From NCBI RefSeq assembly GCF_000611675.1, contig NZ_JATV01000007.1, positions 111,197 to 175,196 of the forward strand: DNA of 64,000 bases. The letters are read 5' to 3'. Both the position numbers and the translations under genes were made by a program. Below the pieces are notes generated by a model, which ran no database searches, was not told the origin of the DNA, and was given only the letters and a program-made list of their open reading frames with translations. This document shows positions 8,328 to 17,708 of the stretch, one piece after another (within the stretch, counting starts at the first letter, position 1; each line of letters starts with the position of its first letter). The stretch comes from Flavobacterium succinicans LMG 10402 (GTDB lineage: Bacteria > Bacteroidota > Bacteroidia > Flavobacteriales > Flavobacteriaceae).

Positions 8328-10817
8328 TTATTCTAAAATATTCAATAGTTTTAGTCCAAAAATTACCCCGTCACCTTGAAAACCATTTTGGTAAGAGCGG
8401 ACATAATCTACTCTGAACTGTTTGAATTTCCCGATTCCTAAGTTATCTAGCCCTATGCTGATTTCCTGATAAGGTTTGCGATTTGGAATAGCTAAGTTGT
8501 GAAAACCGAGCATTAAACTGCTTTTTAAAAGGTTGAGTCCTGGTATTTTGTTCATTATAAAACCATTGTCGCTGTACTCTGAATGGAATTCAAAATACGC
8601 ATCGTTTGTGCTATTACTGTAATAAGGCAATAGGTTGAAAACGTTTAAATAGCGTTCGGTTTGGCCAATTCGTGTTTGATTGCCATTGAAATGTTTGTAA
8701 TCCATAAAGGCAATATTTTCGGCATTGAAGAATTTGCCTGCTCTTAGATTTACACCCAAATCACCTTTGTTGGCCAACGGAAGGTCATACAGAATACGTG
8801 CACTTATTAAGTCATACTCGTAGTTTTTTTGGCTAGCAGCAAAGGCTTTTTCGTAGCCTAAAAGTACGGTTGGATACTTGTTGTTTCGGAGGTTGAATTT
8901 TCCGTCAGGGCGCGAAATGTATTGGTTGCCAAAGTTAATGCGCCAGTTCAAATTAGCTTTTAGTAACTGATGAGTTGAGAAACTAGCAGTTGAATAATCA
9001 TTAGAATCCAAAGGATTGTTTGAAGAATAAAGGTCGTCATTTTTGATAAAGGTATAGTTAGTAGTATTAAATAAAGGTTTGCGTTGGCTGTATTCTAGTT
9101 TTCCGGTAAAGTTGATGCCATTGGCTATATTCTGTGAATAAGCCACATTGAAAAACTCTTTGTTGTACAATTTTATAAAATTGTTTTTGAAAAAGAGCGT
9201 GCTTATCGAATTGATAAAAGGGGAAATTGGATTGTTTTCGTTGAATTGTTTAACCGCTGTTCCTCCTGAAACCCAAATTGTAGCGTAATTTTGATTGTTA
9301 AATCGGTGGCTAAAGTTTCCGACCACTCGAAGACGTTCGTCTGAAAAACCATAATTGAAAGTAGTTGCAATGGCTGTGCTTTTTCCAGATTCATCATCCC
9401 ATTTACGATAAGTAAAGCCAGAGTCTAGATTGAAACCTTGAACCGTATTGAAAGTTAGTGAGCTTATGTCCATTAATCCAGCATAATCGAACGACCATTT
9501 TTTGAAGGTGTTTCTATAATTATAGCCAGTTATTGGGTCTAATAGTTTGAATTCATTTCGTTTTTGGTCGATAGAATCCAAATACGTTTTGGACGAGCGT
9601 ATGGTTTGAATGCTGTCTTTTTTGATATAATCTTTACTCTCTTCTTCGGTGAGTGGAATAGGTCTTGTGCTTTCCCAGAAAGTATCTTCTTTTTTGTTGG
9701 CGTTGTTTTCAAAGCTTACAATTTCATTGCCAAAGGTCTTTTTATCAAAAGCATCAAAGAATTCATAATTGCTGTACACATAATTGAAAGTACCTGAGAA
9801 TCCGATACCGAAAGCACCCGCGGTAAAAGCTAAACTTTGGGCATTTTTGCTCCAAATTTTAGTTTTGGAATTGTAATTGAAGTTTTGTTTTAAGGTCATC
9901 ACTTCGGTGAATTCATTGCGCATACGATAGCCTTTGATGTCGAAATCAACGGCATAAATCGCCCAGCTGTCTTCTACAATATAAATGTAACCTTCAAAAA
10001 CGGGTTCTTTGTCTCGTCTTGGAATGACTTTAATTTTGTTGATTTGATGATTGCTTTCATCAAAAAAAGTGCTTTCGAGTTTGTATTTGTAATATTGAAA
10101 GGCATTGTTAGCTATGGGTGAAATCATTTTTACATCAAAATCGACTGTATTGTCATAAAAATCGTAAAATGAAGAACGAGCAGTATTGTAACTAAAGCCT
10201 TTGTCGTTCCCGGAAATTTTAGAGGCAATAATTCTTTCTTTATAATTGTTTGGTTTTTCGAAGGTGAGTTTTGATACGGTTTCAGATAAGTACAAAATAC
10301 CGCTTCCAGTTGAATCTAAGCCAGTGGTCATTTCATCTGGCATATCTAATTTCATTCCTAAAATCTTTTTAGGTAGATTTTTGATTTTGAATAAGCCACG
10401 AGAATAAAAATCGGCAGTGAATCGAGCTGTTTTTTCAGCGTTTTCTTTTCGTGCTGCAATCGCACTTTTGATAATGGCGTTGGCAGGATTATTTTTTGGA
10501 TTGATGACTACTTCGTTGAGGTTGTAATTTTCTTCTGATAATTGAATGTCAATTGTAATTGGTGTTTTCTCGTAATGAATCGGTTTCTTTACGGTTTTGT
10601 AACCAAGGAACTGGAATAATAGGGTGTAATCACCTTCTTTTTTGAGGTTCAGTTCGTATTTTCCTTTGTCGTTGGTAGTAGTTCCTGAATAGGAATTTTG
10701 AATGATAACAGAAACAAAAGGTAATGGGTTTCCTTTTTCGTCACTAACGATTCCTTTAATTTGAGCGGTATAGGAAGTGCTAATTAATACAAAGGCAATC
10801 AAGTACAAATGTTTCAT
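8328..10817 (-). CDS. DUF5686 outer-membrane protein with carboxypeptidase-like regulatory domain
   Basis: An 829-residue envelope protein. A signal peptide (MKHLYLIAFVLISTSYTAQ) is followed by a carboxypeptidase-D-like regulatory domain at about residues 20-110 with IKGIVSDEKGNPLPFVSVII and TTTNDKGKYELNL, a beta-sandwich often placed before TonB-linked barrels. The remainder matches the DUF5686 family, with alternating hydrophobic strands and a terminal strand ending FGLKLLNILE, as in an outer-membrane barrel. No TonB plug is evident, so it is not a classical TonB receptor. Flavobacteria encode several such proteins; their function is not established. It is a single gene on its strand, ending at a hairpin shared with the CDF gene. 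Confidence 0.87.
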   Translation of the reverse strand: MKHLYLIAFVLISTSYTAQIKGIVSDEKGNPLPFVSVIIQNSYSGTTTNDKGKYELNLKKEGDYTLLFQFLGYKTVKKPIHYEKTPITIDIQLSEENYNLNEVVINPKNNPANAIIKSAIAARKENAEKTARFTADFYSRGLFKIKNLPKKILGMKLDMPDEMTTGLDSTGSGILYLSETVSKLTFEKPNNYKERIIASKISGNDKGFSYNTARSSFYDFYDNTVDFDVKMISPIANNAFQYYKYKLESTFFDESNHQINKIKVIPRRDKEPVFEGYIYIVEDSWAIYAVDFDIKGYRMRNEFTEVMTLKQNFNYNSKTKIWSKNAQSLAFTAGAFGIGFSGTFNYVYSNYEFFDAFDKKTFGNEIVSFENNANKKEDTFWESTRPIPLTEEESKDYIKKDSIQTIRSSKTYLDSIDQKRNEFKLLDPITGYNYRNTFKKWSFDYAGLMDISSLTFNTVQGFNLDSGFTYRKWDDESGKSTAIATTFNYGFSDERLRVVGNFSHRFNNQNYATIWVSGGTAVKQFNENNPISPFINSISTLFFKNNFIKLYNKEFFNVAYSQNIANGINFTGKLEYSQRKPLFNTTNYTFIKNDDLYSSNNPLDSNDYSTASFSTHQLLKANLNWRINFGNQYISRPDGKFNLRNNKYPTVLLGYEKAFAASQKNYEYDLISARILYDLPLANKGDLGVNLRAGKFFNAENIAFMDYKHFNGNQTRIGQTERYLNVFNLLPYYSNSTNDAYFEFHSEYSDNGFIMNKIPGLNLLKSSLMLGFHNLAIPNRKPYQEISIGLDNLGIGKFKQFRVDYVRSYQNGFQGDGVIFGLKLLNILE

Positions 10818-10897
10818 ATGTTTTTTCTGTAAAAATACATATGTGAAAAAACTTACACCTTAAAATTTTGTTAATTTATTTGGTGTTGGTTAAAAAA

Positions 10898-11311
10898 CTA
10901 TAAAAAGGACTGAATAGCCAATTCGTAGCTTTTTAAGCCAAAGCCAAGAATGACTCCTTTGGCATTGCCGGAAATATAAGATTGATGTCTAAAACTTTCT
11001 CGCGAAAATGTGTTAGAAATATGTACTTCGATAACTGGTGTAGTGATGGCTTTTACGGCATCGCCAATACCAATCGAGGTATGGGTGTAAGCGCCAGCAT
11101 TGAGAATGATTCCGGTATAAGAAAAGCCAAATTCTTGAATTTTGTCAATTAATTCGCCCTCAATATTACTTTGGAAATAAATGAATTCAACTTTTGGGAA
11201 CGTTGATTTTAGGGTCTCAAAGTAGTCTTCGAAGGTAGCGGTTCCGTACACTTCGGGTTCGCGTTTTCCGAGTAAATTAAGATTGGGTCCGTTGATAATT
11301 GCAATTTTCAT
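10898..11311 (-). CDS. aroQ: 3-dehydroquinate dehydratase, type II
   Basis: A 137-residue enzyme that converts 3-dehydroquinate to 3-dehydroshikimate in the shikimate pathway. It starts with the family signature IAIINGPNLNLLGKREPEVYG, which holds the active-site loop Arg and Tyr. The central ILNAGAYTHTSIGIGDA has the substrate-binding Asn and the catalytic region, and VIEVHISN with the later FSRESFRHQSYIS completes the site. Length is slightly short of the usual 140-150 residues but includes all motifs. Type II enzymes form dodecamers and act by enolate chemistry without a Schiff base. No other shikimate genes are adjacent. The gene lies downstream of a porin-like gene but behind a terminator hairpin (11337-11365). 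Confidence 0.96.
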   Translation of the reverse strand: MKIAIINGPNLNLLGKREPEVYGTATFEDYFETLKSTFPKVEFIYFQSNIEGELIDKIQEFGFSYTGIILNAGAYTHTSIGIGDAVKAITTPVIEVHISNTFSRESFRHQSYISGNAKGVILGFGLKSYELAIQSFL

Positions 11312-11336
11312 GATTTTTGTTTTTGGTAAAAATAAA

Positions 11337-11365
11337 AAAACCGTACTAAATACTAGTACGGTTTT
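11337..11365 (-). terminator. Intrinsic terminator after the 11387-11950 barrel gene
   Basis: The arms AACCGTACTA and TAGTACGGTT form a strong hairpin. On the minus strand it is followed by a T-rich run, about 22 bases past the stop codon of the porin-like gene and before the aroQ start. Confidence 0.75.
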
Positions 11366-11386
11366 AAGGTTGATTTTTTATTTTTC

Positions 11387-11950
11387 TTAAAACATAAATC
11401 CCGCAGATACTTGAACTACCGAATTTTTTGCTTTTGCATTCGTTGAAACTTCAGTTAAACCTAAGCCGTAACGCCCTTGAACAAAGATACTTTTGGTAAT
11501 TTTTACTCCTAGACCACCTGCAATGGCAAAGTCAAATGTTTTGGAATCTTCAAAATCTACATTTTTCTTTTCACTCAAAAGGAAAGAAGCTTGAGGTCCT
11601 AATTCTAAGCTAAAAGTATTGTTTAAATAAATTTTGGCCATGACAGGAATAGATAAATATCCCAATTCATTAGTGAATTCCTTAATGGCATTTTTATAAG
11701 AAGCTCCTTGTGTTGAATACAATAACTCAGGTTGTATGCCAAGTTTTTCGGTTAACTTCACCTCTGCTAATAAACCAATATGATAACTTGTAATAGCATC
11801 TGATTTGTAGTTTTGTTTGTTAACAGTAATGTCTGATCCGGTAAGGTTGGCGTAATTAATACCCGCTTTTGCTCCTAAACGTAATAATTGTGCTTGTGAG
11901 TCCAATGTGCCTAGCAAGGCAAAAGCTGCAACAATAATAATTTTTTTCAT
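11387..11950 (-). CDS. Porin-family outer-membrane beta-barrel protein (PorT-like)
   Basis: A 187-residue protein with a signal peptide (MKKIIIVAAFALLGTLDSQAQ) and an outer-membrane beta-barrel domain. The signature runs LRLGAKAGINYANLTG at the start of the mature part, then GLLAEVKLTEKLGIQPEL, LSIPVMAKIYLN, SLELGPQASFLLS, a Gly-rich FAIAGGLGVKI and a terminal strand ending QVSAGFMF with the C-terminal Phe typical of barrel proteins. Such proteins are very common in Bacteroidota; cargo and function are unknown. Its body is clearly related to the barrel at 12866-13483 (IQPELLYS and ELGPQ segments), which is transcribed divergently less than 1 kb away. Confidence 0.88.
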   Translation of the reverse strand: MKKIIIVAAFALLGTLDSQAQLLRLGAKAGINYANLTGSDITVNKQNYKSDAITSYHIGLLAEVKLTEKLGIQPELLYSTQGASYKNAIKEFTNELGYLSIPVMAKIYLNNTFSLELGPQASFLLSEKKNVDFEDSKTFDFAIAGGLGVKITKSIFVQGRYGLGLTEVSTNAKAKNSVVQVSAGFMF

Positions 11951-12304
11951 GATGTATAGATTTTAAGACAAATAACGCTGTTTTTGTTGCAATAGTATAG
12001 TTCAAAAAGGGCGATTGTCTTCTGTTAAATTTTGGTGCGAAGTAAGCACTTTTAATGCTTTTTTACAATTTTATTTTTCAGAAAAAACAGGTTAAATGTA
12101 TTTTTTTTTGTTCTGTGTGAAAAATACCTGAATTTAGTGATGGAGTAGTTTTTAACAACTTGTTGTATAGAGAGTTGTGTTTGTGAATCTTCTTTTTTTC
12201 TTGGTTTTAGAGGTATTTGTTTGCAAATTCTTCATGTATACTTTTTTGTTAATTCATTCAATGTGTATATATTAGCTGTGTAATCTTAATAAACAAAACA
12301 AAAA
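11951..12304. other. Divergent intergenic region between two barrel-protein genes
   Basis: This 354-base AT-rich region contains no convincing reading frame. It must carry the start signals of both neighbouring genes. For the plus-strand gene a promoter-like pair is visible at 12246-12275. For the minus-strand gene the best -7 candidate is the imperfect GTTATTTG (11976-11969), without a well-spaced TTG. Nothing else was recognised. Confidence 0.6.
12246..12275 (+). promoter_or_regulatory. Probable promoter for the 12305 barrel gene
   Basis: TTG (12246-12248) is followed by 19 bases and TATATTAG (12268-12275), one mismatch from TAnnTTTG. The start codon follows 29 bases later, consistent with a short leader. 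Confidence 0.55.
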
Positions 12305-12805
12305 ATGAAAAAAATTATGTTAACTGCTGTGGCAGTATTTGGATTTGCATTTGCTAATGCACAAGATGGTGGTCTTAAATTAGGTGCTCATGTTGGTTTG
12401 CCTACAGGAGATATAAAAGATTTTACATCAGTAAATTTGGGTTTGGATGCCGCTTATACATGGAAAGTTGATGCTAAATTTGATTTAGGTGTTACAACTG
12501 GTTATTCTGTTTTTTTAGGAAAAAAAGTAAATTTTGGAGGAGGTATTGAAATTAAAGCTGATGATTCTGCTTATATTCCTTTAGCAGCAACTGCTCAGTA
12601 TACAATTGGCGATAACTTTTTCTTAGGGGCTGATTTAGGGTATGCATTTTTATTGGACTCTGATGGTAATAGTGGAGGGTTTTTGTATCAACCTAAAGTA
12701 GGATACTCTTTTGGTAAAGCAGATTTGTTTTTAGGTTATAAAGGAATTTCAGTTGATGGAGGAACATTTTCTTCATTAAACCTTGGAGTTGCTTTTAAAT
12801 TGTAA
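12305..12805 (+). CDS. Small outer-membrane beta-barrel protein
   Basis: A 166-residue secreted protein. The signal peptide MKKIMLTAVAVFGFAFANAQ ends at a typical ANAQ cleavage site. The mature part alternates short amphipathic strands (LKLGAHVGLPTGDIKD, LGLDAAYTWKVDAKFDLG, YSFGKADLFLGYKG) and ends in NLGVAFKL, as in an 8- to 10-strand barrel. Length and pattern fit the OmpW/OmpX-like beta-barrel families, without any identifiable substrate. The signal peptide and its DNA are almost the same as those of the next gene (12866), and both genes end with the same type of terminator, suggesting a duplicated cassette whose mature parts have diverged or been exchanged. Confidence 0.85.
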   Translation: MKKIMLTAVAVFGFAFANAQDGGLKLGAHVGLPTGDIKDFTSVNLGLDAAYTWKVDAKFDLGVTTGYSVFLGKKVNFGGGIEIKADDSAYIPLAATAQYTIGDNFFLGADLGYAFLLDSDGNSGGFLYQPKVGYSFGKADLFLGYKGISVDGGTFSSLNLGVAFKL

Positions 12806-12825
12806 TTCTTTTATTTTACCATATG

Positions 12826-12852
12826 AACCTCCCGTAAAAAGGAGGTTTTTTT
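12826..12852 (+). terminator. Intrinsic terminator of the 12305 gene
   Basis: The hairpin AACCTCC / GGAGGTT with loop CGTAAAAA is followed by a run of seven T. It is almost identical to the hairpin after the next gene (13506-13532). Confidence 0.85.
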
Positions 12853-12865
12853 AATATAAAAAAAT

Positions 12866-13483
12866 ATGAAAAAAAATATTTTAACTGCTATTGCGGTATT
12901 TGGTTTTGCATTTGCTAATGCGCAAGAAACAAAATTTGGTCTTAAAGGCGGTATGAATATTGCCAATTTTAGCGGAGATGTAGAAGATAATTCTTCAAAA
13001 GTAAGTTTCCATGTAGGAGGTTTTGCAGAAATTAAAATTTCTGATAAGCTCAGCATCCAACCAGAACTTTTGTATTCAGAGCAAGGTACTAATATTGATG
13101 GTTTTTCAACATATCTTGATTTTACTGAATATACGGCAGATATTAACTTTAGACTATCTTATATTAATATTCCTGTTATGTTTAAGGTTTATGTAGATAA
13201 ATCTTTCTATTTTGAACTTGGTCCTCAGTTAGGAATTTTGACCGGTGCAAAGACAGTAACTAAGCTAAGCGGTTTTAATCAAGAGGTAAAACAAGACGCG
13301 AAAGACTTTTTTAAATCAACTGATTTTGGTTTGAATTTTGGAGCGGGTTATGATTTTACAAACCATTTATTTGCTAATGTTAGATATAACTTAGGATTAG
13401 CTAATATTGCAGAAACTGTAGATGGAGATGATTCAAAAATAAAGAACAGTAACTTTATGTTTTCTGTTGGGTATAAATTTTAA
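12866..13483 (+). CDS. Porin-family outer-membrane beta-barrel protein (PorT-like)
   Basis: A 205-residue barrel protein with signal peptide MKKNILTAIAVFGFAFANAQ. The mature part starts FGLKGGMNIANFSGD and has GGFAEIKISDKLSIQPELL, YINIPVMFKVYVDKSFYFEL, a Gly-rich GLNFGAGYDF and a C-terminal NFMFSVGYKF. These segments match the porin at 11387-11950, whereas the signal peptide matches the gene just upstream (12305). The gene is thus a mosaic of its two neighbours. It has little upstream space (the terminator of the previous gene ends 13 bases before its start), so it may depend on read-through from the 12305 promoter. Function unknown. Confidence 0.87.
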   Translation: MKKNILTAIAVFGFAFANAQETKFGLKGGMNIANFSGDVEDNSSKVSFHVGGFAEIKISDKLSIQPELLYSEQGTNIDGFSTYLDFTEYTADINFRLSYINIPVMFKVYVDKSFYFELGPQLGILTGAKTVTKLSGFNQEVKQDAKDFFKSTDFGLNFGAGYDFTNHLFANVRYNLGLANIAETVDGDDSKIKNSNFMFSVGYKF

Positions 13484-13505
13484 GGATCAATTTTTATAAT
13501 TATTA

Positions 13506-13532
13506 GACCTCCCCTAAAAAGGAGGTTTTTTT
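13506..13532 (+). terminator. Intrinsic terminator of the 12866 gene
   Basis: The hairpin ACCTCC / GGAGGT with loop CCTAAAAA is followed by seven T. It is nearly the same sequence as the terminator at 12826-12852. Confidence 0.85.
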
Positions 13533-13560
13533 ATGCCTTAAAATTATGTTTCTTTGTGGT

Positions 13561-14457
13561 ATGAGTTGGAGTAATTATATCAAGCAGTACCAGTCCTATC
13601 TTAGGATTGAGAGAGGGCTGTCAGTCAACACTGTAGCCAATTATACTTTTGATACGGAACGCTTGTGCTTGTTTTTGACCGAGCAAAGAATTGAGGAAAC
13701 ACCTCTGACAATTTCTGAGGAAACAGTGCAGTTTTTTATTTATGCCATTTCTAAAGAAGTAAATGCGCGTTCTCAGGCTCGAATCATATCGGGGTTAAAA
13801 AGCTTTTTTTCGTATTTAATTTTTGAGGACATCCGTACCGATAACCCTATGGAGTTGATTGAATCGCCTAGATTGGGCAGGAAATTGCCGGATGTTTTGT
13901 CGGTTTCAGAAATTGATGATCTAATTTCGGCTATTGATTTGAGTTCGAACGAAGGTGAACGCAATCGAGCTATGCTTGAAACCTTATATGGCTGCGGTCT
14001 TCGGGTAACCGAATTAATTAGTTTAAAAATTTCAGATCTTTTTTTTGAAGAAGGTTTTATCAAAGTCAGTGGTAAAGGAGATAAACAACGTTTCGTTCCT
14101 GTTGGAGAACACACTCAGCAGTATATTTTAATCTATAAAGAAACCGTTCGGGTACATTTACCTATTCAGAAAGGTCATGAGGACACTTTGTTTTTAAATC
14201 GTAGAGGTAGACAACTCACTAGAGCTATGATTTTTACCATAATTAAAAACTTAGCTGCTTTAATAGAGTTGAATAAAAAAATTAGCCCTCATACTTTTAG
14301 GCATTCTTTTGCCACACATTTACTTGAAAATGGAGCAGATCTGCGCTCGATTCAATTAATGTTAGGACATGAATCGATCACTACTACTGAAATTTATGTA
14401 CACTTGGATCGTACCTTTTTAAAGAAGGTAATGCAAACCTATCATCCTAGGCGATAA
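13561..14457 (+). CDS. xerD: Tyrosine recombinase XerC/XerD type
   Basis: A protein of about 298 residues of the tyrosine recombinase family; in this size class such enzymes resolve chromosome dimers at dif. The N-terminal SAM-like core-binding domain has YLRIERGLSVNTVANYTFD. The catalytic domain shows all active-site residues: Arg in CGLRVTELISL, Lys in SGKGDKQRFVP, HxxR in SPHTFRHSFATHLLENGADL, His in MLGHESI and the nucleophile Tyr in TTEIYVH. I chose MSWSNYIKQY (13561) over an ATG 15 bases upstream because family members start at this point. It is a housekeeping-type enzyme, not obviously linked to a mobile element: no attachment site or phage gene is nearby. Confidence 0.93.
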   Translation: MSWSNYIKQYQSYLRIERGLSVNTVANYTFDTERLCLFLTEQRIEETPLTISEETVQFFIYAISKEVNARSQARIISGLKSFFSYLIFEDIRTDNPMELIESPRLGRKLPDVLSVSEIDDLISAIDLSSNEGERNRAMLETLYGCGLRVTELISLKISDLFFEEGFIKVSGKGDKQRFVPVGEHTQQYILIYKETVRVHLPIQKGHEDTLFLNRRGRQLTRAMIFTIIKNLAALIELNKKISPHTFRHSFATHLLENGADLRSIQLMLGHESITTTEIYVHLDRTFLKKVMQTYHPRR

Positions 14458-14548
14458 GTAGTCTGTTACTGTTTTTACACTAATAGTTTTTTGATGCTGG
14501 ATTCAGGAAAACATTTACTATTTTTATCAAAATGTAAGCTGTGCAAAG

Positions 14549-16054
14549 ATGATATTTACAAAAAACAGAAATCCCGAAGATTTAAATAAATTATACGAAA
14601 GCTTAATCAAGCAACTGCCTAATATTATTTTTCAAATCCGTATTAATGCTGATCGTAAAATTGCGATTGATTTTCTGAGTAAACCTATTGATTTTTTTAA
14701 TGAGTTTTCCTTTAATGAATTTCTGGAAGATGCTAATAATTTGTCCAATTACACGATTTACGAACCTGATTTTAAAGGTTTTTTAGAATCCTATGAGCGT
14801 TCAGTGGCTAACATTGAAGTTTGGGATGTTGAATTTAGATTATTATTGCCTGATAGTAGTTATAAATGGATCCGAATTGAAGCCACTCCGAAGAAAAATG
14901 AACTTGACGAGATCGTCTTTTATGGATTAATCTCGGATGTTACTGATGTTAAAGAACAAGAAATAAGAATGAAAGTAGCTGATGAACGATATCATTTTGC
15001 CGTTCAGGCTTCTGATCGTGGGGTTTGGGACTGGGACATGGTTACAGGAAAAGTGTATTATTCCTCAGAGTCTATGAAAATTTTAGAGCTCACCGAATCG
15101 GATTTGGTGGCTAGTCCAGAAGAGTGGGACGAACGAGTGCATCCTGACGACCGAGGGGAGTATTATGGAAATATAAATTTGCATTTTGAAAATAAAATTC
15201 CATTCTACGAAACCTGTCATAGAGTTTTATGTAACGGTCGTTATAAATGGATTTTGGATAGAGGTAAAGTCATTGAGCGAGATGCTGAGGGTAAGCCCTT
15301 ACGTATTGTTGGTACTCATACTGATATTTCTGATCAAAAAGAAAAAGAACTGGAATTGGCAAAGATGCTTGAAATTTTGAATATTCAAAATAATAAGTTA
15401 CTCAATTTTGCTCACATTGTGTCTCATAATTTGCGTACGCATAGTGGTAATATCAAATCTTTATTGGATTTACATAAGGAAGATTTACTTTCGGACGCTG
15501 ATACCTTGAGTAACATTCAAATTGTTTCTGATGAATTGTTTTCTACCATTGAGAATTTGAATGAGTTGGTCAATATACACACCGTAAAAGATAAGGAGAT
15601 AGAAGAATTGAATTTGAATGTATACATCAATAAAGTTTTGGATGTACTGCATGATTCTATTAAGCAAAAAGATATATTGGTGTTGAATTACATTCAAACT
15701 TGTGTAACTATAGACTGTTTGCCGGCTTATTTGGAAAGTATTCTTCTAAATACTGTGACCAATGCTATTAAATATTCGGACAGTAAAAAAGTTCCTAAAA
15801 TTATTTTCACCTCTGAAGAAAACGATGATTTTATTATTTTAAACATCAAAGATAATGGCTTGGGTATCGATTTGAATAAATATAAGGATTCTATTTTTGG
15901 ACTGTATAAAACGTTTCATAAAAACAATGACGCTCGAGGAGTGGGACTGTATCTTACTAAAAATCAAATTGAAAATATGGGAGGTAAGATTGAGGTAGAA
16001 AGTACTTTACACGTGGGGTCTACATTTAAAGTTTATTTCAAGAAAACAACGTGA
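14549..16054 (+). CDS. PAS-domain sensor histidine kinase
   Basis: A 501-residue protein. Two PAS/PAC regions are seen: the first at about residues 15-135 with FRLLLPDSSYKWIRIEA and YGLISDVTDVKEQE, the second at about 145-265 with GVWDWDMVTGKVYYS, ERVHPDDR and IVGTHTDISDQKEKE. The dimerisation region holds the phosphate-accepting His in FAHIVSHNLRTHSGN (about residue 290). The ATPase domain carries the N box VTNAIKYS, the G1 box IKDNGLGID and the G2 box GVGLYLTKN. No transmembrane segment is evident, so it probably senses a cytoplasmic signal. There is no response regulator next to it, which makes it an orphan kinase in this window. Confidence 0.92.
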   Translation: MIFTKNRNPEDLNKLYESLIKQLPNIIFQIRINADRKIAIDFLSKPIDFFNEFSFNEFLEDANNLSNYTIYEPDFKGFLESYERSVANIEVWDVEFRLLLPDSSYKWIRIEATPKKNELDEIVFYGLISDVTDVKEQEIRMKVADERYHFAVQASDRGVWDWDMVTGKVYYSSESMKILELTESDLVASPEEWDERVHPDDRGEYYGNINLHFENKIPFYETCHRVLCNGRYKWILDRGKVIERDAEGKPLRIVGTHTDISDQKEKELELAKMLEILNIQNNKLLNFAHIVSHNLRTHSGNIKSLLDLHKEDLLSDADTLSNIQIVSDELFSTIENLNELVNIHTVKDKEIEELNLNVYINKVLDVLHDSIKQKDILVLNYIQTCVTIDCLPAYLESILLNTVTNAIKYSDSKKVPKIIFTSEENDDFIILNIKDNGLGIDLNKYKDSIFGLYKTFHKNNDARGVGLYLTKNQIENMGGKIEVESTLHVGSTFKVYFKKTT

Positions 16055-16072
16055 GGCTTGTTTTAATTGCAT

Positions 16073-16104
16073 AAAAAAAGGCTTCCGTATAGAAGCCTTT
16101 TTAT
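16073..16104. terminator. Bidirectional hairpin terminator
   Basis: The arms AAAAAGGCTTC and GAAGCCTTTTT, with a short loop, lie between the convergent histidine kinase and rny genes. A-run and T-run on either side make it usable in both directions. Confidence 0.85.
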
Positions 16105-16119
16105 GTATATAGATTGGTG

Positions 16120-17685
16120 TTATTTTGCAATATTCACCGCTCTAGTTTCTCTAATTACTGTTACTTTTACTTGTCCTGGGTAGGTCATTTCAGTTTGAAT
16201 TTTTTGTGAGATTTCAAAAGATAAAGTCGCTGCATTATCGTCTGATACTTTTTCACTTTCTACAATCACACGTAATTCTCTACCGGCTTGAATGGCGTAT
16301 GCGTTTTTAACACCGTTAAAGCCATAAGCTACTTCTTCAAGATCTTTTAAACGTTGTATGTATGAGTCTAAAACTTGTCTTCTAGCTCCTGGTCTAGCTC
16401 CTGAAATAGCATCACAAACTTGAATGATTGGTGATAGCAACGATTTCATTTCAATTTCATCGTGGTGAGCACCAATGGCGTTGCATACTTCTTCTTTTTC
16501 ACCATATTTCTCAGCCCATTGCATTCCTAATAAGGCGTGAGGCAAATCGCTTTCTGCATCTGGTACTTTTCCAATATCGTGAAGTAAGCCAGCTCTTTTG
16601 GCTAGTTTAACATTTAAGCCTAATTCGGCTGCCATAATTCCACAAAGCTTAGAAACTTCACGAGAGTGTTGCAATAAATTTTGTCCATAAGAAGAACGGT
16701 ACTTCATACGTCCTACTACTTTGATCAATTCAGGATGTAATCCGTGAATGCCTAAATCAATAACTGTACGTTTACCAACTTCTATGATTTCGTCATCAAT
16801 TTGTTTGGTGGTTTTGGCTACAACTTCTTCAATTCTTGCAGGGTGAATACGTCCATCAGTTACTAATTTATGTAACGATAAACGAGCGATTTCTCTTCTA
16901 ACAGGATCGAAACAAGAAAGAATAATCGCTTCTGGCGTATCGTCTACAATGATTTCAACCCCTGTGGCAGCTTCTAGTGCACGAATGTTTCTACCTTCAC
17001 GTCCAATAATTCTACCTTTTACATCATCGGATTCGATATTGAAAACAGACACGCAATTTTCAACAGCTTCTTCTGTTCCAACACGTTGAATAGTGTTAAT
17101 GATGATTTTTTTAGCTTCTTGCTGCGCAGTTAATTTGGCTTCTTCAATAGTGTCTTGAATGTGAGACATCGCTTTTGATTTAGCTTCAGCCTTTAATCCT
17201 TCTACTAATTGTTCTTTAGCTTCTTCAGCAGATAATCCAGAAATTACTTCAAGTTGTTGTAATTGGCTTTTATGCAATCTTTCAACTTCTACTTGTTTCT
17301 TGTCTAGAACTTCAATTTTGGCTTGAAATTCAGCTTTTTTTGCTTCGAAATCATCGTTGATTTTTTTTGCTTTAGACAATTCACTCGAAACTTGAGATTC
17401 TTTATCACGAACTCTTTTTTCAACTTCGGCTACTTTTTTATCTCTAGCCAAAATCACCTGCTCGTGCTCCGATTTCAATTCGATAAATTTTTCTTTTGCT
17501 TGAAGAATTTTATCTTTTTTAATGTTTTCTGCCTCTAAATTGGCATCTTTCAAAATAGAAGAAGCTTCTTTTTTTGCGTTTTTTATTAAATTAGAAATAT
17601 TGCTTTTTTCTATGATTTTGGCAATTCCAAAACCAGCCGCAATACCTATTATACCTGAAACAATTATTAGTAGTGTGCTATCCAT
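16120..17685 (-). CDS. rny: Ribonuclease Y
   Basis: A 521-residue membrane-anchored endoribonuclease that starts mRNA decay. The N-terminal helix [18 protein letters not shown] anchors it in the inner membrane. A long Lys/Glu/Ala-rich coiled coil covers about residues 30-200. The KH RNA-binding domain has [20 protein letters not shown]. The HD metal-dependent phosphohydrolase domain shows the catalytic pair in [10 protein letters not shown] with later GAHHDEIEM and [10 protein letters not shown]. Length is the usual one for this family. It lies downstream of the coiled-coil gene, zapA and a 6S-like RNA, all on the minus strand. Confidence 0.97.
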   Translation of the reverse strand: MDSTLLIIVSGIIGIAAGFGIAKIIEKSNISNLIKNAKKEASSILKDANLEAENIKKDKILQAKEKFIELKSEHEQVILARDKKVAEVEKRVRDKESQVSSELSKAKKINDDFEAKKAEFQAKIEVLDKKQVEVERLHKSQLQQLEVISGLSAEEAKEQLVEGLKAEAKSKAMSHIQDTIEEAKLTAQQEAKKIIINTIQRVGTEEAVENCVSVFNIESDDVKGRIIGREGRNIRALEAATGVEIIVDDTPEAIILSCFDPVRREIARLSLHKLVTDGRIHPARIEEVVAKTTKQIDDEIIEVGKRTVIDLGIHGLHPELIKVVGRMKYRSSYGQNLLQHSREVSKLCGIMAAELGLNVKLAKRAGLLHDIGKVPDAESDLPHALLGMQWAEKYGEKEEVCNAIGAHHDEIEMKSLLSPIIQVCDAISGARPGARRQVLDSYIQRLKDLEEVAYGFNGVKNAYAIQAGRELRVIVESEKVSDDNAATLSFEISQKIQTEMTYPGQVKVTVIRETRAVNIAK

Positions 17686-17708
17686 TTTGTATTTAAATTA
17701 TATATAAA

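Noticed and set aside
13561..14457. Integrase of a mobile element
   Set aside because: Length and motifs fit chromosomal XerC/XerD; no attachment repeats, phage or transposon genes are nearby.
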